A stretch of 38,998 nucleotides of DNA from Paracoccaceae bacterium (GCA_016778765.1 JADHOV010000027.1:1-38998), one strand, 5' to 3'; shown: positions 8,017 to 17,912, counted from the first letter of the stretch. The notes: generated from the sequence alone by a model not told the origin. Program-made: numbers and translations.

Positions 8017-8790
8017 TTACAACGCTGTCCAGCCACCATCAACGCTTAAGGTCGTGCCGGTGATTTGATCCGCAGCATCAGAACAAAAAAATACGCATGT
8101 ACCGCCCAATTGTTCAACGCTTGCAAATTGCCGTGAAGGTTGGCGCTCCAACATCACTTTTTTAATCACCTCTTCGCGGCTCATATTGTATTTTCTCATC
8201 GTATCAGGGATTTGCGCCTCAACCAACGGCGTGAGCACATATCCGGGGCAAATTGCATTGGCGGTGATATTTTCTTCGGCGGTTTCCAAAGCTGTTGTTT
8301 TTGTTAACCCAATCACCCCGTGTTTTGCCGCAATATAGGCTGATTTATACGGTGAGGCTGTCAGCCCATGCGCCGATGAAATATTTATGATTCTTCCCCA
8401 GCCCGCCTTGCGCATCAAGCCAAGGGCAACAGCCGATGTGTGAAATGCCGCACTGAGATTGATCGCAATAATCTCATCCCATTTTTCAATGGGAAACGTG
8501 TCGATCGGAGCCACATGCTGGATACCGGCATTATTGATCAAAATATCACAAGATTGCAGGTTTTCGATCAAAGCTCGGCAGCTTTTGGGGTCGCGCATAT
8601 CAGCTGAGCAATACCGGGCCTGAACTGAAAACTCGCTGGCCAAAGCATTCGCCAACTGATGATCTTCGGGTTTGCTCGTAAACGAATTCAGAACAATATC
8701 TGCGCCCGCCTCTGCCAGTTTACGCGCAATTCCCAAGCCTATTCCCGAGGTTGATCCGGTGATTACGGCGGTTTTTCCCGATAAGTTCAT
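8017..8790 (-). CDS. bdhA: 3-hydroxybutyrate dehydrogenase (SDR family)
   Basis: NAD-dependent oxidation of 3-hydroxybutyrate to acetoacetate, a step in polyhydroxybutyrate and ketone-body use. The 257-residue short-chain dehydrogenase has the TGSTSGIGLGIA nucleotide site (11-22), NNAG at 86-89, and catalytic Ser139, Tyr152 and Lys156 (SAHGLTASPYKSAYIAAK). The SAHGL, ICPGYVLTPLVEAQIPD and LSVDGGWTA C-terminal segments are characteristic of 3-hydroxybutyrate dehydrogenases rather than of FabG. The start ATG at 8790 is preceded by GCAGGGC. It stands alone, with palindromic operators and an upstream insulating terminator. Confidence in the specific substrate is high. Confidence 0.93.
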   Translation of the reverse strand: MNLSGKTAVITGSTSGIGLGIARKLAEAGADIVLNSFTSKPEDHQLANALASEFSVQARYCSADMRDPKSCRALIENLQSCDILINNAGIQHVAPIDTFPIEKWDEIIAINLSAAFHTSAVALGLMRKAGWGRIINISSAHGLTASPYKSAYIAAKHGVIGLTKTTALETAEENITANAICPGYVLTPLVEAQIPDTMRKYNMSREEVIKKVMLERQPSRQFASVEQLGGTCVFFCSDAADQITGTTLSVDGGWTAL

Positions 8791-8841
8791 GCCCTGCTCT
8801 TACGCCCCTTGCTGCTTTCAAAAAATGCCACACAGTCAGAT

Positions 8842-8872
8842 TACGCGCAACGCGTATTTCTGCGTCGCAGAA
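8842..8872. promoter_or_regulatory. Paired palindromes upstream of bdhA (PhaR-type operator)
   Basis: Two adjacent perfect inverted repeats: TACGCG-CAA-CGCGTA (8842-8856) and TTCTGCG-T-CGCAGAA (8858-8872), about 52-82 bases before the bdhA start. The second contains CTGC-N3-GCAG, the pattern I recall for the PHB regulator PhaR of Rhodobacter/Paracoccus. Control of a hydroxybutyrate dehydrogenase by PhaR would make sense; binding is inferred. Confidence 0.5.
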
Positions 8873-8885
8873 AAAATATAAAATT

Positions 8886-8912
8886 AAAAAAAACGCCTGC
8901 ATAAAGCAGGCG
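8886..8912 (-). terminator. Strong intrinsic terminator upstream of bdhA
   Basis: A perfect 7-bp GC-rich stem (CGCCTGC / GCAGGCG) with a 5-base loop, followed on the minus strand by eight Ts (A-run 8886-8893). It has no T-run on the plus strand. No long minus-strand gene lies upstream, so it must end a short transcript (see 8913-9029). Confidence 0.85.
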
Positions 8913-9029
8913 CTAAGTCATTGAGGCAGGTTTCATACAGGCAAGAAACCTATCGAGCAGTTCTTTCTCTATAAAGCGTTGTTGAACCCGCTCCAAGCTA
9001 AAAATTTGAAAACCACGCTCAGGCAGCAT
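8913..9029 (-). ncRNA. Candidate small RNA or 38-residue small protein gene
   Basis: On the minus strand a frame begins at ATG 9029, runs 38 codons (start MLPERGFQIFSLERVQQRF) and ends with TAG touching the stem of the terminator at 8886-8912, exactly where a small gene should end. No convincing Shine-Dalgarno precedes the ATG. The RNA can also fold: GAGC-GG-GTTC pairs with GAAC-T-GCTC across about 20 bases, and GGTTTC/GAAACC (8929-8950) forms a second hairpin. Either a structured small RNA or a micro-protein gene would explain the otherwise orphan terminator. I cannot match it to 6S, SRP or other known RNAs. It overlaps the promoter region of the divergent binding-protein gene. Confidence 0.35.
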
Positions 9030-9075
9030 AAGCTGGGCAGGCCACGAGCCTCTCGCCTAAATAGAAAGTATCGCT

Positions 9076-10881
9076 ATGCCCTTGTTTCGCGTCTTCCTCA
9101 GCCCTTTGGTTTGTATGTTGTTGATGCCTGCACCAATCCTTTGGGCAGAGGCCAGACCTGCTATCTCTATGTATGGGCAACCGGCTCTACCACCGGATTT
9201 TGTGTCCCTACCCTACGCCAACCCAGAGGCTCCCCAAAGCGGAGAATTGAAAATCGGGGCTGTTGGTGGGTTTGATTCCGTCAATCCGCATATCCTGAAA
9301 GGCCGCAGCCCATGGCAATTACGATTTTGGAATTATGAGAGTTTGATGGGCCGTAGTTGGGATGAGCCTTTCACTTTATACGGGCTTTTGGCCGAATCAA
9401 TCGAGGTTGGCGCGAATCGCGAATGGGTCACATTCACCTTACGGCCAGAGGCAAGGTTCAGCGATGGAAGCCCGGTTACTGTTGAAGATGTGATCTGGTC
9501 ATACAAGACTTTGGGCGTTGAGGGGCATTGGCGCTACCGAGGTTTATGGTCAAAAATATCCAGCGCTATCGCCACTGGCCCGCGCTCGGTTACGTTCACG
9601 TTTTCTGACCCCAATCCCGAATTGGCGCTGTTGGCCGGGATGCGCCCTATTTTGAAAAAAGCGCAATGGCAGGGTCTGGATTTTTCAGCCTCTGGCCTCG
9701 ATATTATTCCAATCACAACCGCACCTTATCAAATCAGCGCGCTTGAAGCTGGAAAATTTATAGAATTGACGCGCAATCCTGAATATTGGGGCGCTCACTT
9801 GCCGTTTCGCAAAGGCACGCAAAATTTTGATCGGCTCAGAATTGATTATTTTGGCGATGCAACCGCGCTTTTTGAGGCCTTCAAGGCCGGTGAGGTGGAT
9901 ATTTTTCGCGAAGGTAATGCCGAAAAATGGGCCACGCAGTTTGATTTTCCCGCCATTGCTTCGGGACGCGTGGTCAAATCGGAAATTCCTCATGCGCGTC
10001 CAAGCGGCATGCGCGGTTTGGTGATGAACAGCCGCCGTGCACTATTTTCCGATTGGCGGGTGCGCGATGCGTTTATCCACGCGTTCAATTTCGAATATAT
10101 AAACGAGGCACAGAATGCGAACCGTCAAGCGCGCATCAGTTCGTATTTTTCCAATTCCTCACTGGCACTGCAACCCGGGGCAGCCCCGGCAAAAGTGGCC
10201 CAAATACTGGCCCCATATTCTGAAAAATTGCTGCCAGGAACTCTTGAAGGTATAGCGCTTCCAAAAGGCGATGGCTCTCTGGGCAACCGCAAGAATATGC
10301 GCAAAGCGCAATCGCTGCTGGCGCAAGCAGGTTATAAACTGCGCGATGGGGTTTTAATGGATCCTCAAGCAGCCCCAGTCAGATTTGAAATATTGCTGCG
10401 TCAGGGCGCCCAAGAATATAAATCTATCCTCGATATTTACAGTCAAGCCTTGGAGCGGCTTGGGATTGAAGCTGAGATTTCGCTTGTTGATGGGGCGCAA
10501 TACGCAGAGCGCATCCGCGCTTTAGACTTTGACATGACGCCCTATCGGCGCGACCTGTCTTTAAGCCCAGGCAATGAACAAAAACTGTATTGGAGTTCAG
10601 AGATGGCTGATGTTGATGGAACGCGTAATCTTATGGGGGTGAAATCGGCAGCATTGGACGCGCTTATTGAAGGGTTGGTGCATGCCAAATCGCAAGATGA
10701 CGTTCAAACCATCACCAGAGCGATGGATCGGGTGTTAATGGCCGGCCGCTATGTCATTCCAATTTATCATGATGGAGTCAGCCGCATTGCGCATAAAGCC
10801 AATTTGAAATACCCTGAAAACCTCCCCCTTTATGGCGATCGTATCGGCTTTCTTCCGGATGTCTGGTGGGTCGAAAAATGA
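9076..10881 (+). CDS. ABC transporter periplasmic binding protein, family 5 (YejA-like)
   Basis: A 601-residue extracellular solute-binding protein of the oligopeptide/dipeptide class, closest in layout to YejA (peptide/microcin C type). A signal peptide covers about residues 1-25, ending LWAEA. The mature part shows the family features: GGFDSVNPHILKG, YESLMGRSWDEPFTLYGLLA, and FSDGSPVTVEDVIWSYKTL. The C-terminal lobe ends with a typical VIPIYHDG stretch. The Shine-Dalgarno is weak (AGAAAG). Unusually, no permease or ATPase gene follows: the next gene is on the other strand 29 bases away. It may supply a transporter encoded elsewhere. The peptide class is likely; the exact ligand is unknown. 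Confidence 0.88.
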   Translation: MPLFRVFLSPLVCMLLMPAPILWAEARPAISMYGQPALPPDFVSLPYANPEAPQSGELKIGAVGGFDSVNPHILKGRSPWQLRFWNYESLMGRSWDEPFTLYGLLAESIEVGANREWVTFTLRPEARFSDGSPVTVEDVIWSYKTLGVEGHWRYRGLWSKISSAIATGPRSVTFTFSDPNPELALLAGMRPILKKAQWQGLDFSASGLDIIPITTAPYQISALEAGKFIELTRNPEYWGAHLPFRKGTQNFDRLRIDYFGDATALFEAFKAGEVDIFREGNAEKWATQFDFPAIASGRVVKSEIPHARPSGMRGLVMNSRRALFSDWRVRDAFIHAFNFEYINEAQNANRQARISSYFSNSSLALQPGAAPAKVAQILAPYSEKLLPGTLEGIALPKGDGSLGNRKNMRKAQSLLAQAGYKLRDGVLMDPQAAPVRFEILLRQGAQEYKSILDIYSQALERLGIEAEISLVDGAQYAERIRALDFDMTPYRRDLSLSPGNEQKLYWSSEMADVDGTRNLMGVKSAALDALIEGLVHAKSQDDVQTITRAMDRVLMAGRYVIPIYHDGVSRIAHKANLKYPENLPLYGDRIGFLPDVWWVEK

Positions 10882-10910
10882 CGCGTGTAAAAAGCCTTGA
10901 CGGGCTGTCA

Positions 10911-11534
10911 TCAGGCCAAAGAGGTTATCCATAAAATGGTTGCATCGTCTTCGCTGGTCGAAATCACATTATGCCCCATCGTGGCATCATAATAGGCACT
11001 GTCACCGCGGCGCATTTCCAACGGTTCGTAAAACTCGGTGAATAGTTTTATCACTCCGGTAAGAACATAAAGAAATTCTTCTCCATCATGGCGCACCCAG
11101 CCATCAAACTCATTAATCGAGCGCGCTCTAATCCGCGCATGATAAGGCAGCATTTTCTTTTTGCTCAAGCTTTCAGCCAAGAGCTCATGTTCATAGGTGG
11201 TGGTCGGATGCGCCGTGCCCTGCCCCGATTTTGTTGACGCCATCCGACCGTTTATTTGGTTTTTCACCGGCGGCGTAAACAATTGCGGCACAGAAATTTC
11301 CAAGCCTACCGCCAGCTTTCGTAATGCCTCATAAGTGGGAGACATCTGACTATTTTCAATTTTTGACAAGGTCGAGCGGGCAAGGCCAGCTTGCTGCGCC
11401 GCTTGTTCCAGCGTCCAATTGCGGGCTTTGCGCAATTCGCGCACGCGTGCGCCTAAATTCAACGGTTCAACAGATTCGTCCCCCCCATTCGCGCGGGCGA
11501 TCCGGATTATTGATTTTGGATCTGTTTCCGACAT
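10911..11534 (-). CDS. XRE-family regulator with cupin sensor domain
   Basis: A 207-residue regulator. The N-terminal helix-turn-helix (LGARVRELRKARNWTLEQAA, then GLARSTLSKIENSQMSPTYE) is a clear HTH_3/XRE domain. The C-terminus is a small-molecule-binding cupin fold (DGEEFLYVLTGVIKLF ... MRRGDSAYYDATMGHNV). Such proteins commonly repress genes for catabolism or amine/acid metabolism. ATG at 11534 has GAAGG upstream; the frame also runs to a TTG at 11540. It is divergent from the acyl-CoA-ligase-like gene, and the roughly 66-base space between holds a palindrome at 11562, so it probably controls that operon and itself. The ligand is unknown. Confidence 0.88.
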   Translation of the reverse strand: MSETDPKSIIRIARANGGDESVEPLNLGARVRELRKARNWTLEQAAQQAGLARSTLSKIENSQMSPTYEALRKLAVGLEISVPQLFTPPVKNQINGRMASTKSGQGTAHPTTTYEHELLAESLSKKKMLPYHARIRARSINEFDGWVRHDGEEFLYVLTGVIKLFTEFYEPLEMRRGDSAYYDATMGHNVISTSEDDATILWITSLA

Positions 11535-11561
11535 GATCAAGCCTTCGATTATTTGCCATAT

Positions 11562-11571
11562 ACTTGCAAGT
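11562..11571. promoter_or_regulatory. Palindrome ACTTGCAAGT, candidate XRE operator
   Basis: A perfect 10-bp palindrome in the gap between the divergent XRE-cupin and ligase genes. Its position suits autoregulation. The identical palindrome recurs at 18168-18177 upstream of nrdJ. Confidence 0.35.
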
Positions 11572-11600
11572 TTGAGCAGGGCCTTCTACCACATAAACCT

Positions 11601-13136
11601 ATGGTGTCTTTATATCATAGTGAACAAGCCACGCCCTGTCCTGATTTATTTAACTTGACGGCCTATGTCTTGAACGCAGGAGATGAAACTCCTCAGAAAA
11701 CAGCGCTTGAAATCATAGATACTGATGGATCGGTTGAAACATGGACGTTTCAGGCTTTAACGCAAGCGATCCGTGGAACTGCAACGGGGCTTCTATCCTT
11801 AGGGTTAAAGCCGCAGGATCGTGTTCTGATGCGCTTGGGAAACACCATCGATTTTCCGATCACCTTTTTGGCTGCGATATCTGTAGGGCTTATTCCCGTG
11901 CCCAGCCCCGCGCAATGGACGCAAAAAGAAGTTGACCATGCTGTTTCGCTGATTTCACCCGCTGCCATTTTGCTGGATCATGAATTGGCGGGGCCCAGCC
12001 AATATGATGGACAGATCATCAGCCAAGCAACTTTGGCAACGCTGCGTGATATGGCGCCTTGTGATTATGATCAAGGTGATCCGAATAGATTGGCTTATAT
12101 CGTGTTTACTTCGGGCACATCAGGACAGCCCCGCGCCGTTATGCATGCGCATCGCGCGATCTGGGCCCGCCGAATGATGATGAAAGACTGGTATCATCTG
12201 AAACCATCCGATCGTCTTTTGCACGCGGGGGCCCTAAATTGGACCTTCACCTTGGGCACTGGGTTATTAGATCCCTGGAGCAAGGGGGCAACCGCCTTGG
12301 TTTTGAAAAATCCAAATCGGATCGATGGGCTTCCGGGAATATTGCGCACGCGCAACGTGACGCTGATGGCTGCGGTTCCGGGTGTTTACCGCAAAGTTTT
12401 GCAGTTTGATCAGAACCTGCAATTGCCCAACCTGCGTCATTGTTTATCGGCAGGCGAAAAGCTGCCTCCGATGATTGCTGAAAATTGGCGTAAAGAGACG
12501 AATACATTTATTTACGAAGCGTATGGAATGTCTGAATGTTCGACATTTATTTCCAATGCGCCTCAGCTAAGCTTAAAACAAGGGGCGCTTGGACGCCCTC
12601 AACGCGGACGTAAACTGGCAATCCTGCCGCTGGATGGGGGGGAACACCCTGTTGCTTATGGCGCAATTGGAATTATTGCCGTGCATCGCGCCGACGCAGG
12701 CTTGATGCTTGGATATTTTGGCGCGCTGCAGGCCACGCAAGCTTGTTTTCGCGGCGATTGGTTTCTTACAGGCGACCTGGCCATCATGGAAAAGGATGGA
12801 GCAATCACATATCGCGGACGCGCTGATGATATGATGAATGCCGGCGGTTTTCGGGTGGCGCCTTTAGAGGTTGAAACCGTCATGCAAATGTGTCCAGGGG
12901 TTGTAAATATTGCGGTGACATCGATCGAAATCAAGCCAAACAGCTTTGTCATTGCGGGGTTTTATATGGCCGAGGCAGAGCTGGATGGCACCGTATTAGA
13001 TCGTTTTGCAAAACATCATCTCGCAGCGTATAAATGCCCGAAGACTTATATCCGCTGTAACGCGTTGCCCATGGCCGCCAATGGTAAAATCCAACGTCGA
13101 GCCTTGGCCTTAAACTGGAATAACTTGAATGGTTAA
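11601..13136 (+). CDS. AMP-dependent acyl-CoA/aryl-CoA synthetase
   Basis: A ligase of about 511 residues of the ANL superfamily, forming an acyl-adenylate and then usually a CoA thioester. The core motifs are present: YIVFTSGTSGQPRAVMHAH (phosphate-binding loop), YEAYGMSE, FLTGDLAIMEKDG, YRGRADDMMNAGGFRVAP (hinge region), and NGKIQRRAL with the C-terminal catalytic lysine. The overall layout resembles benzoate- or medium-chain-type ligases, but the substrate cannot be read from sequence. ATG at 11601 is my choice; a TTG at 11553 lies in the same frame, and neither has a strong Shine-Dalgarno. Its last 8 bases overlap the next gene. The neighbouring XRE-cupin protein is its likely regulator. 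Confidence 0.85.
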   Translation: MVSLYHSEQATPCPDLFNLTAYVLNAGDETPQKTALEIIDTDGSVETWTFQALTQAIRGTATGLLSLGLKPQDRVLMRLGNTIDFPITFLAAISVGLIPVPSPAQWTQKEVDHAVSLISPAAILLDHELAGPSQYDGQIISQATLATLRDMAPCDYDQGDPNRLAYIVFTSGTSGQPRAVMHAHRAIWARRMMMKDWYHLKPSDRLLHAGALNWTFTLGTGLLDPWSKGATALVLKNPNRIDGLPGILRTRNVTLMAAVPGVYRKVLQFDQNLQLPNLRHCLSAGEKLPPMIAENWRKETNTFIYEAYGMSECSTFISNAPQLSLKQGALGRPQRGRKLAILPLDGGEHPVAYGAIGIIAVHRADAGLMLGYFGALQATQACFRGDWFLTGDLAIMEKDGAITYRGRADDMMNAGGFRVAPLEVETVMQMCPGVVNIAVTSIEIKPNSFVIAGFYMAEAELDGTVLDRFAKHHLAAYKCPKTYIRCNALPMAANGKIQRRALALNWNNLNG

Positions 13137-13779
13137 TTTAGACATTATTTCTGATCCAATTTGCCCATGGTGCTTTATTGGAAAAACAAACCTTGAGAGG
13201 GCTTTAGAAAGTAAGCTTAATTTAATTTTTAATATTCGTTGGCATCCGTTTCAACTCAATCCAGAGATGCCGGAGCAGGGGATGGAGCGGCGCACCTATT
13301 TGGAAACAAAATTTGGCGGTAAAGAGGCCGCGGTAAAAGCCTATGCGCCCGTGGTTGAGCATGCCGAGATGGCAGGCCTTACATTGAATTTAGAAGCAAT
13401 ATCACATACACCGAATACGCTTGATGCCCATCGTTTGATCCATTGGGCAGGTGTGGAAGAGAAACAAAATGCTGTGGTGGATGCGCTGTTTGAAGCCTAT
13501 TTTCAAAATGGACGAAATATTGGAGATAGCGAAGTGCTCGCCGATATTGCTGATAGCTGCGGCATGGATGCGGCGGTGGTCTTGAAACTTTTGAACTCAG
13601 AGGCTGACAAAGAGGAAACGCGCGCGCGTGATGCATCTGCACGTGACATGGGGGTGAACTCGGTGCCAACCTTTATCGTTGCGGGTCAACACGCGGTTCC
13701 AGGCGCACAACCGGCTGCTTTATGGACGCAAGTGATTGCCGAGCTTCAGGAAAATATCTCTTTTGAAGCAACCACATAA
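13129..13779 (+). CDS. FrnE-like DsbA-family oxidoreductase
   Basis: A 216-residue thioredoxin-fold protein with the DPICPWCFIGK active-site region (Cys12-Pro-Trp-Cys15), an inserted helical domain and the cis-proline segment NSVPTFIVAG. It matches the FrnE group of DsbA-like proteins (also related to 2-hydroxychromene-2-carboxylate isomerases). There is no signal peptide, so it acts in the cytoplasm. ATG at 13129 lies inside the end of the ligase gene (8-base overlap), so translation is coupled and both proteins probably serve one pathway. Whether it is a disulfide oxidoreductase or an isomerase is undetermined. Confidence 0.9.
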   Translation: MVNLDIISDPICPWCFIGKTNLERALESKLNLIFNIRWHPFQLNPEMPEQGMERRTYLETKFGGKEAAVKAYAPVVEHAEMAGLTLNLEAISHTPNTLDAHRLIHWAGVEEKQNAVVDALFEAYFQNGRNIGDSEVLADIADSCGMDAAVVLKLLNSEADKEETRARDASARDMGVNSVPTFIVAGQHAVPGAQPAALWTQVIAELQENISFEATT

Positions 13780-14145
13780 TTAGGCCTCTTTAACAACACG
13801 CAGAATTCATGCCTCTGTATTCGTCGGCCCTTATTGTCGAAATCTCTATGTTGCGCAAAGGTAATGTCAAACCTAAAGCCAATCCAAGAGAAAGGCGAAT
13901 GTGCGTGAAATAACGCGTTCGGCGCGGTTAGTTCGCGTTTCTGGCGATTAACTTTCTTGAAATTCAAACCTGTTACCGTTTAGCCGGGGATCAAGCATAT
14001 TTGATCAAATCGTACATTTTCAGTATGCGCGATTCTGGCCGGTTCTGCCGTCAGATCGCCGAAAAAGCTCCAATGCGCGGTATGCTAGCCCGTCTTGTCA
14101 TGAAAATATTTCAAGAAGCCAGTTCACTGCTCTTGAAGAAGATAT
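13780..14145. other. Intergenic stretch without recognised gene
   Basis: No convincing coding frame or RNA gene. It contains nested inverted repeats at 13989-14010 (GATCAA-N6-TTGATC, and the perfect 12-bp palindrome ATTTGATCAAAT at 13999-14010). The function of these is unknown. It separates the convergent FrnE-like and nrdJ genes. Confidence 0.4.
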
Positions 14146-14174
14146 AAAAAAAGGGAGGCCTAAAGCCCCCCTTT
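14146..14174 (-). terminator. Intrinsic terminator downstream of nrdJ
   Basis: A 10-bp stem with one mismatch (AAAGGGAGGC / GCCCCCCTTT, loop CTAAA). On the minus strand seven Ts follow. On the plus strand TTTAGTTT follows, so it may act in both directions between the convergent genes. Confidence 0.75.
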
Positions 14175-14276
14175 AGTTTCGCCGTTCAAGCTCATCATTT
14201 TTACCGCTCGATAACTATATATTTTTGCCTGTGGCCTGAACGCCGTTCGGGGGCGAGCGCACCCGCCCCTTGTCTC

Positions 14277-17200
14277 TTAGCTACATCCCGACGTTGCTCC
14301 GCAGGTGTTGCACTTCATACAGGTGCCGTTACGCAACAATGTGTAATTGCCGCAATCTCCACAAGGATCGCCTTCATATCCCTGCATTTTGGCCTTGCTG
14401 CGCAAATCCATTTCAGTGGCAATCACGGGTGTGGTTGCTTCTGCTTCAACCAATACCGCGCTAGGAGTAGCCCCCAAACCGACATCAGCCACCTCTGCGG
14501 AGCCGCCTTGCAACATGGCTAAATCTTCTGGCAGGCGCTTGCGTAGATAACCAGAGGAACTGATTTTCTTCAGCACTGCTAGTGACTTAGACGCTGCATC
14601 TTCTGTGACTTCTTGAACATTTTGGACCGTGTCATCTTGTCCACGCCCCAAATCATCAAAGGCTGCCCCCTCCGGTGCCACATGTGCAAGATCCGTGCGA
14701 TCCAGATAGCTGACGGCCAATTCCCGGAATATATAATCCAGGATCGACGTTGCATTTTTGATGCTGTCGTTACCCTGCACCATGCCCGCCGGCTCAAATT
14801 TCGTAAACGTAAAGGCGTCTACAAATTCTTCCAGCGGCACACCATATTGTAAGCCGACGGATACCGCGATTGCAAAATTATTCATCATAGCGCGGAAGCC
14901 GGCGCCTTCTTTATGCATATCAATGAAGATTTCGCCCAACGCGCCATCAGAATATTCGCCGGTTCTAAGGTAGACTTTGTGCCCGCCGACGATGGCTTTT
15001 TGGGTATAACCTTTGCGGCGATGTGGCATCTTTTCGCGATGTGATTTTATAATCTCTTTTACGACGACTTTCTCAACAATTTTTTCAGCAATTACCGCTG
15101 CTTTTTCTTGCTGGCTGCCCGTTTCAAGTATTTCCGCGGCCTCATCGTCGTCCTCAACCAGCGCCGCGGCCAAAGGTTGCGAAAGCTTCGATCCATCGCG
15201 ATATAAAGCGTTTGCCTTTACACCCAATGACCAGCTCAACTCATAAGCCTTCTGACAATCGTCAATCGTAGCATCATTGGGCATGTTGATGGTTTTTGAA
15301 ATAGCGCCCGAAATAAATGACTGCGCAGCTGCCATCATGTAAATATGGCTATTAACACTTAGAAAACGTTTGCCTTTTTTTCCACATGGGTTGGCGCAAT
15401 CAAAGATTTTGTAATGCGCTTCTGACAAATGCGGCGCATTCTCAAGCGTCATGGTTCCGCATACATGATCATTTGCAGCGTCAATTTCAGCTTTTGAGAA
15501 ACCCAAATGACGCAGCAGGTCAAAGCTTGGATCATTCAACTTATCCGCCGGAATGCCTAACACTTTCGTGCAAAAATCAGCGCCCAGCGTCCATTGATTG
15601 AACACAAACCGGATATCAAAGGCAGAGGCCAGCGCCGCTTCAATCTTATCCAGCTCGGTTTTTCCAAACCCATGTCCGATTAAGCTCGTATGGTTGATCG
15701 CGGGCGCGTTACCAATGCTTCCATGACCTACCGCATATGACACAATCTCTTCTATTTTCGAACTACTATAGCCAAGCTTTTCGAGCGCTCCGGGCACTGA
15801 ACGGTTGATAATTTTAAAATATCCACCTCCTGCAAGCTTTTTAAACTTTACAAGCGCGAAATCGGGCTCGATGCCGGTGGTATCACAATCCATAACCAGC
15901 CCAATCGTGCCCGTGGGCGCAATTACGGTCGTTTGCGCGTTGCGATAGCCGTGCTTCTGCCCCAGATCCAACGCTTGATCCCAGCTGTTGCGGGCAAGCT
16001 CTACCAGGCTTTGATCCGGGCAATTCGCGGCATCCAGCGGCAGCGGTTTTACGTCCAGTTTTTCATACCCATCCACGGCGCTTTGCGCCGCGTTCCGATG
16101 ATTGCGGATCACGCGCAGCATATGATCAGCGTTCTTTTTATACCCCGGGAACGCCCCCAATTCACCCGCTATTTCAGCGCTTGTTGCGTAGCTGACGCCG
16201 GTCATTAATGCGGTTAATGCCCCACAAAGCGCACGCCCCTCAACGCTGTCATAGCCGTAGCCCATATTCATGAGCAAACCGCCAATATTGGCATAACCCA
16301 AACCAAGCGTTCTAAAATCATAAGACCGCTGCGCAATCTCTTTTGATGGGAACTGCGCCATCATCACAGAAATTTCCAACGTCACCGTCCAAAGCCGCGT
16401 GGCGTGCATGTAATCGGCAGATTGGAATTTTCCGTCCTTTAAGAACGTTAATAAATTCATAGAGGCCAAGTTACAGGCCGTATCATCCAAGAACATATAT
16501 TCTGAACACGGGTTAGAGCCCCGGATTTCACCATCTTCGGGGCATGTATGCCAAGCGTTTACCGTATCGTGATATTGAATGCCCGGGTCGGCGCAGGCCC
16601 AAGCCGCATGTCCAACATCTTGCCACAGCTTCCGGGCTTTGATGGTTTTGGCGACCGATCCATCTGTACGACGTAGCAATTCCCAATCCGCATCGTTTTC
16701 CACGGCCTTCAGAAACGCATCTGTTACGCGAATTGAGTTGTTTGAGTTTTGACCCGACACAGAGGCATAGGCCTCGCTATCCCAATCTGTATCATAGGTT
16801 GGGAATTCAATGCTATCATAGCCTTGCTTGGCGTAATCCAAAACCCGCTTCACATATGTTTCCGGGATAGCAACTTTCTTTGCCGCCCGAATTGCCGATT
16901 TCAGAGAAATGTTCTTGCTTGGATCTACCGAATCTTCGCTGCTGCCATCCCAAGCCCGGATTGCGGCAAATATTTCATTCAGCTTGGCTTCATGCATTTT
17001 GCTGCCCGCGACTATACTGGCAACCTTTTGTTCTTCTTTCACTTTCCAATTGATGAAATTTTCAATATCGGGATGATCCGCGTCACAAATAACCATTTTG
17101 GCGGCTCTGCGCGTTGTGCCGCCCGATTTTATCGCCCCAGCGGCGCGGTCGCCAATTTTTAAAAAGCCCATCAGGCCGGATGATTTTCCGCCACCAGAAA

Positions 17201-17912
17201 GCGGCTCTCCATCGCCGCGCAACGAGCTAAAGTTAGTGCCAGTGCCGGATCCGTATTTGAACAGGCGCGCTTCGCGCACCCACAGATCCATAATACCCCC
17301 CTCATTCACCAAATCATCTGAGACTGATTGAATGAAGCAAGCGTGCGGTTGCGGATGCTCGTAAGCAGATTTTGATTTTACAAGCTTTCCAGTTTTGTAA
17401 TCCACATAGTGGTGGCCCTGGCTTGGGCCATCAATGCCATAGGCCCAATGCAGGCCTGTATTGAACCATTGTGGGCTGTTGGGTGCAGCGCGCTGGGTTG
17501 CCAGCATGTGGCGCATTTCGTCGTAATAGGCACGTGCGTCCTCTTCGGTTGAAAAATAGCCGCCTTTCCAGCCCCAATACGCCCAGGCGCCGGCTAACCG
17601 GTTAAACACCTGTTTGGATGACGTTTCGCCCGTGATCGGCGTTGAGGGTGATGCCGCGACCGAGCGCCACAGAAACTCTGGCACGCCTGCCTCCTTAACG
17701 CGCTTCAATTCGGTCGGCACGCCCGCTTTGCGAAAATATTTCTGCGCAATCACATCGCTTGCAACCTGTGACCATGTCGCGGGCACTTCAATATTCTCAA
17801 GCGAAAAAACAACCGTACCGTCGGGATTTTTGATTTCTGAGGATGTGGTGACAAACTCAAGCCCCGCATATGCGTCGGCCGATTTTCTCGTAAAATTGCG
17901 TTCAATTTTCAT
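14277..17912 (-). CDS. nrdJ: Vitamin B12-dependent (class II) ribonucleotide reductase
   Basis: Reduces ribonucleotides to deoxyribonucleotides using adenosylcobalamin, so it works with or without oxygen. The protein has about 1,211 residues, the long NrdJ form. Recognisable parts are the substrate-site segment [20 protein letters not shown], the radical/loop region [33 protein letters not shown] in the N-terminal half, and a C-terminal cysteine cluster [10 protein letters not shown] ... [13 protein letters not shown] that acts as redox shuttle/zinc ribbon. ATG at 17912 (MKIERNFT) has AGAGG about 10 bases upstream; the frame is open up to 17984 but that extension looks non-coding. It is monocistronic, with NrdR boxes upstream and a terminator downstream. 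Confidence 0.96.
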   Translation of the reverse strand: MKIERNFTRKSADAYAGLEFVTTSSEIKNPDGTVVFSLENIEVPATWSQVASDVIAQKYFRKAGVPTELKRVKEAGVPEFLWRSVAASPSTPITGETSSKQVFNRLAGAWAYWGWKGGYFSTEEDARAYYDEMRHMLATQRAAPNSPQWFNTGLHWAYGIDGPSQGHHYVDYKTGKLVKSKSAYEHPQPHACFIQSVSDDLVNEGGIMDLWVREARLFKYGSGTGTNFSSLRGDGEPLSGGGKSSGLMGFLKIGDRAAGAIKSGGTTRRAAKMVICDADHPDIENFINWKVKEEQKVASIVAGSKMHEAKLNEIFAAIRAWDGSSEDSVDPSKNISLKSAIRAAKKVAIPETYVKRVLDYAKQGYDSIEFPTYDTDWDSEAYASVSGQNSNNSIRVTDAFLKAVENDADWELLRRTDGSVAKTIKARKLWQDVGHAAWACADPGIQYHDTVNAWHTCPEDGEIRGSNPCSEYMFLDDTACNLASMNLLTFLKDGKFQSADYMHATRLWTVTLEISVMMAQFPSKEIAQRSYDFRTLGLGYANIGGLLMNMGYGYDSVEGRALCGALTALMTGVSYATSAEIAGELGAFPGYKKNADHMLRVIRNHRNAAQSAVDGYEKLDVKPLPLDAANCPDQSLVELARNSWDQALDLGQKHGYRNAQTTVIAPTGTIGLVMDCDTTGIEPDFALVKFKKLAGGGYFKIINRSVPGALEKLGYSSSKIEEIVSYAVGHGSIGNAPAINHTSLIGHGFGKTELDKIEAALASAFDIRFVFNQWTLGADFCTKVLGIPADKLNDPSFDLLRHLGFSKAEIDAANDHVCGTMTLENAPHLSEAHYKIFDCANPCGKKGKRFLSVNSHIYMMAAAQSFISGAISKTINMPNDATIDDCQKAYELSWSLGVKANALYRDGSKLSQPLAAALVEDDDEAAEILETGSQQEKAAVIAEKIVEKVVVKEIIKSHREKMPHRRKGYTQKAIVGGHKVYLRTGEYSDGALGEIFIDMHKEGAGFRAMMNNFAIAVSVGLQYGVPLEEFVDAFTFTKFEPAGMVQGNDSIKNATSILDYIFRELAVSYLDRTDLAHVAPEGAAFDDLGRGQDDTVQNVQEVTEDAASKSLAVLKKISSSGYLRKRLPEDLAMLQGGSAEVADVGLGATPSAVLVEAEATTPVIATEMDLRSKAKMQGYEGDPCGDCGNYTLLRNGTCMKCNTCGATSGCS

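Noticed and set aside
8979-9275. 98-codon plus-strand frame at the start of the binding-protein gene
   Set aside because: It overlaps the clear YejA-like gene in another frame and resembles no protein family.
13746-13967. 73-codon minus-strand frame after the FrnE-like gene
   Set aside because: It overlaps the end of the FrnE-like gene, has no good ribosome-binding site and no family features.
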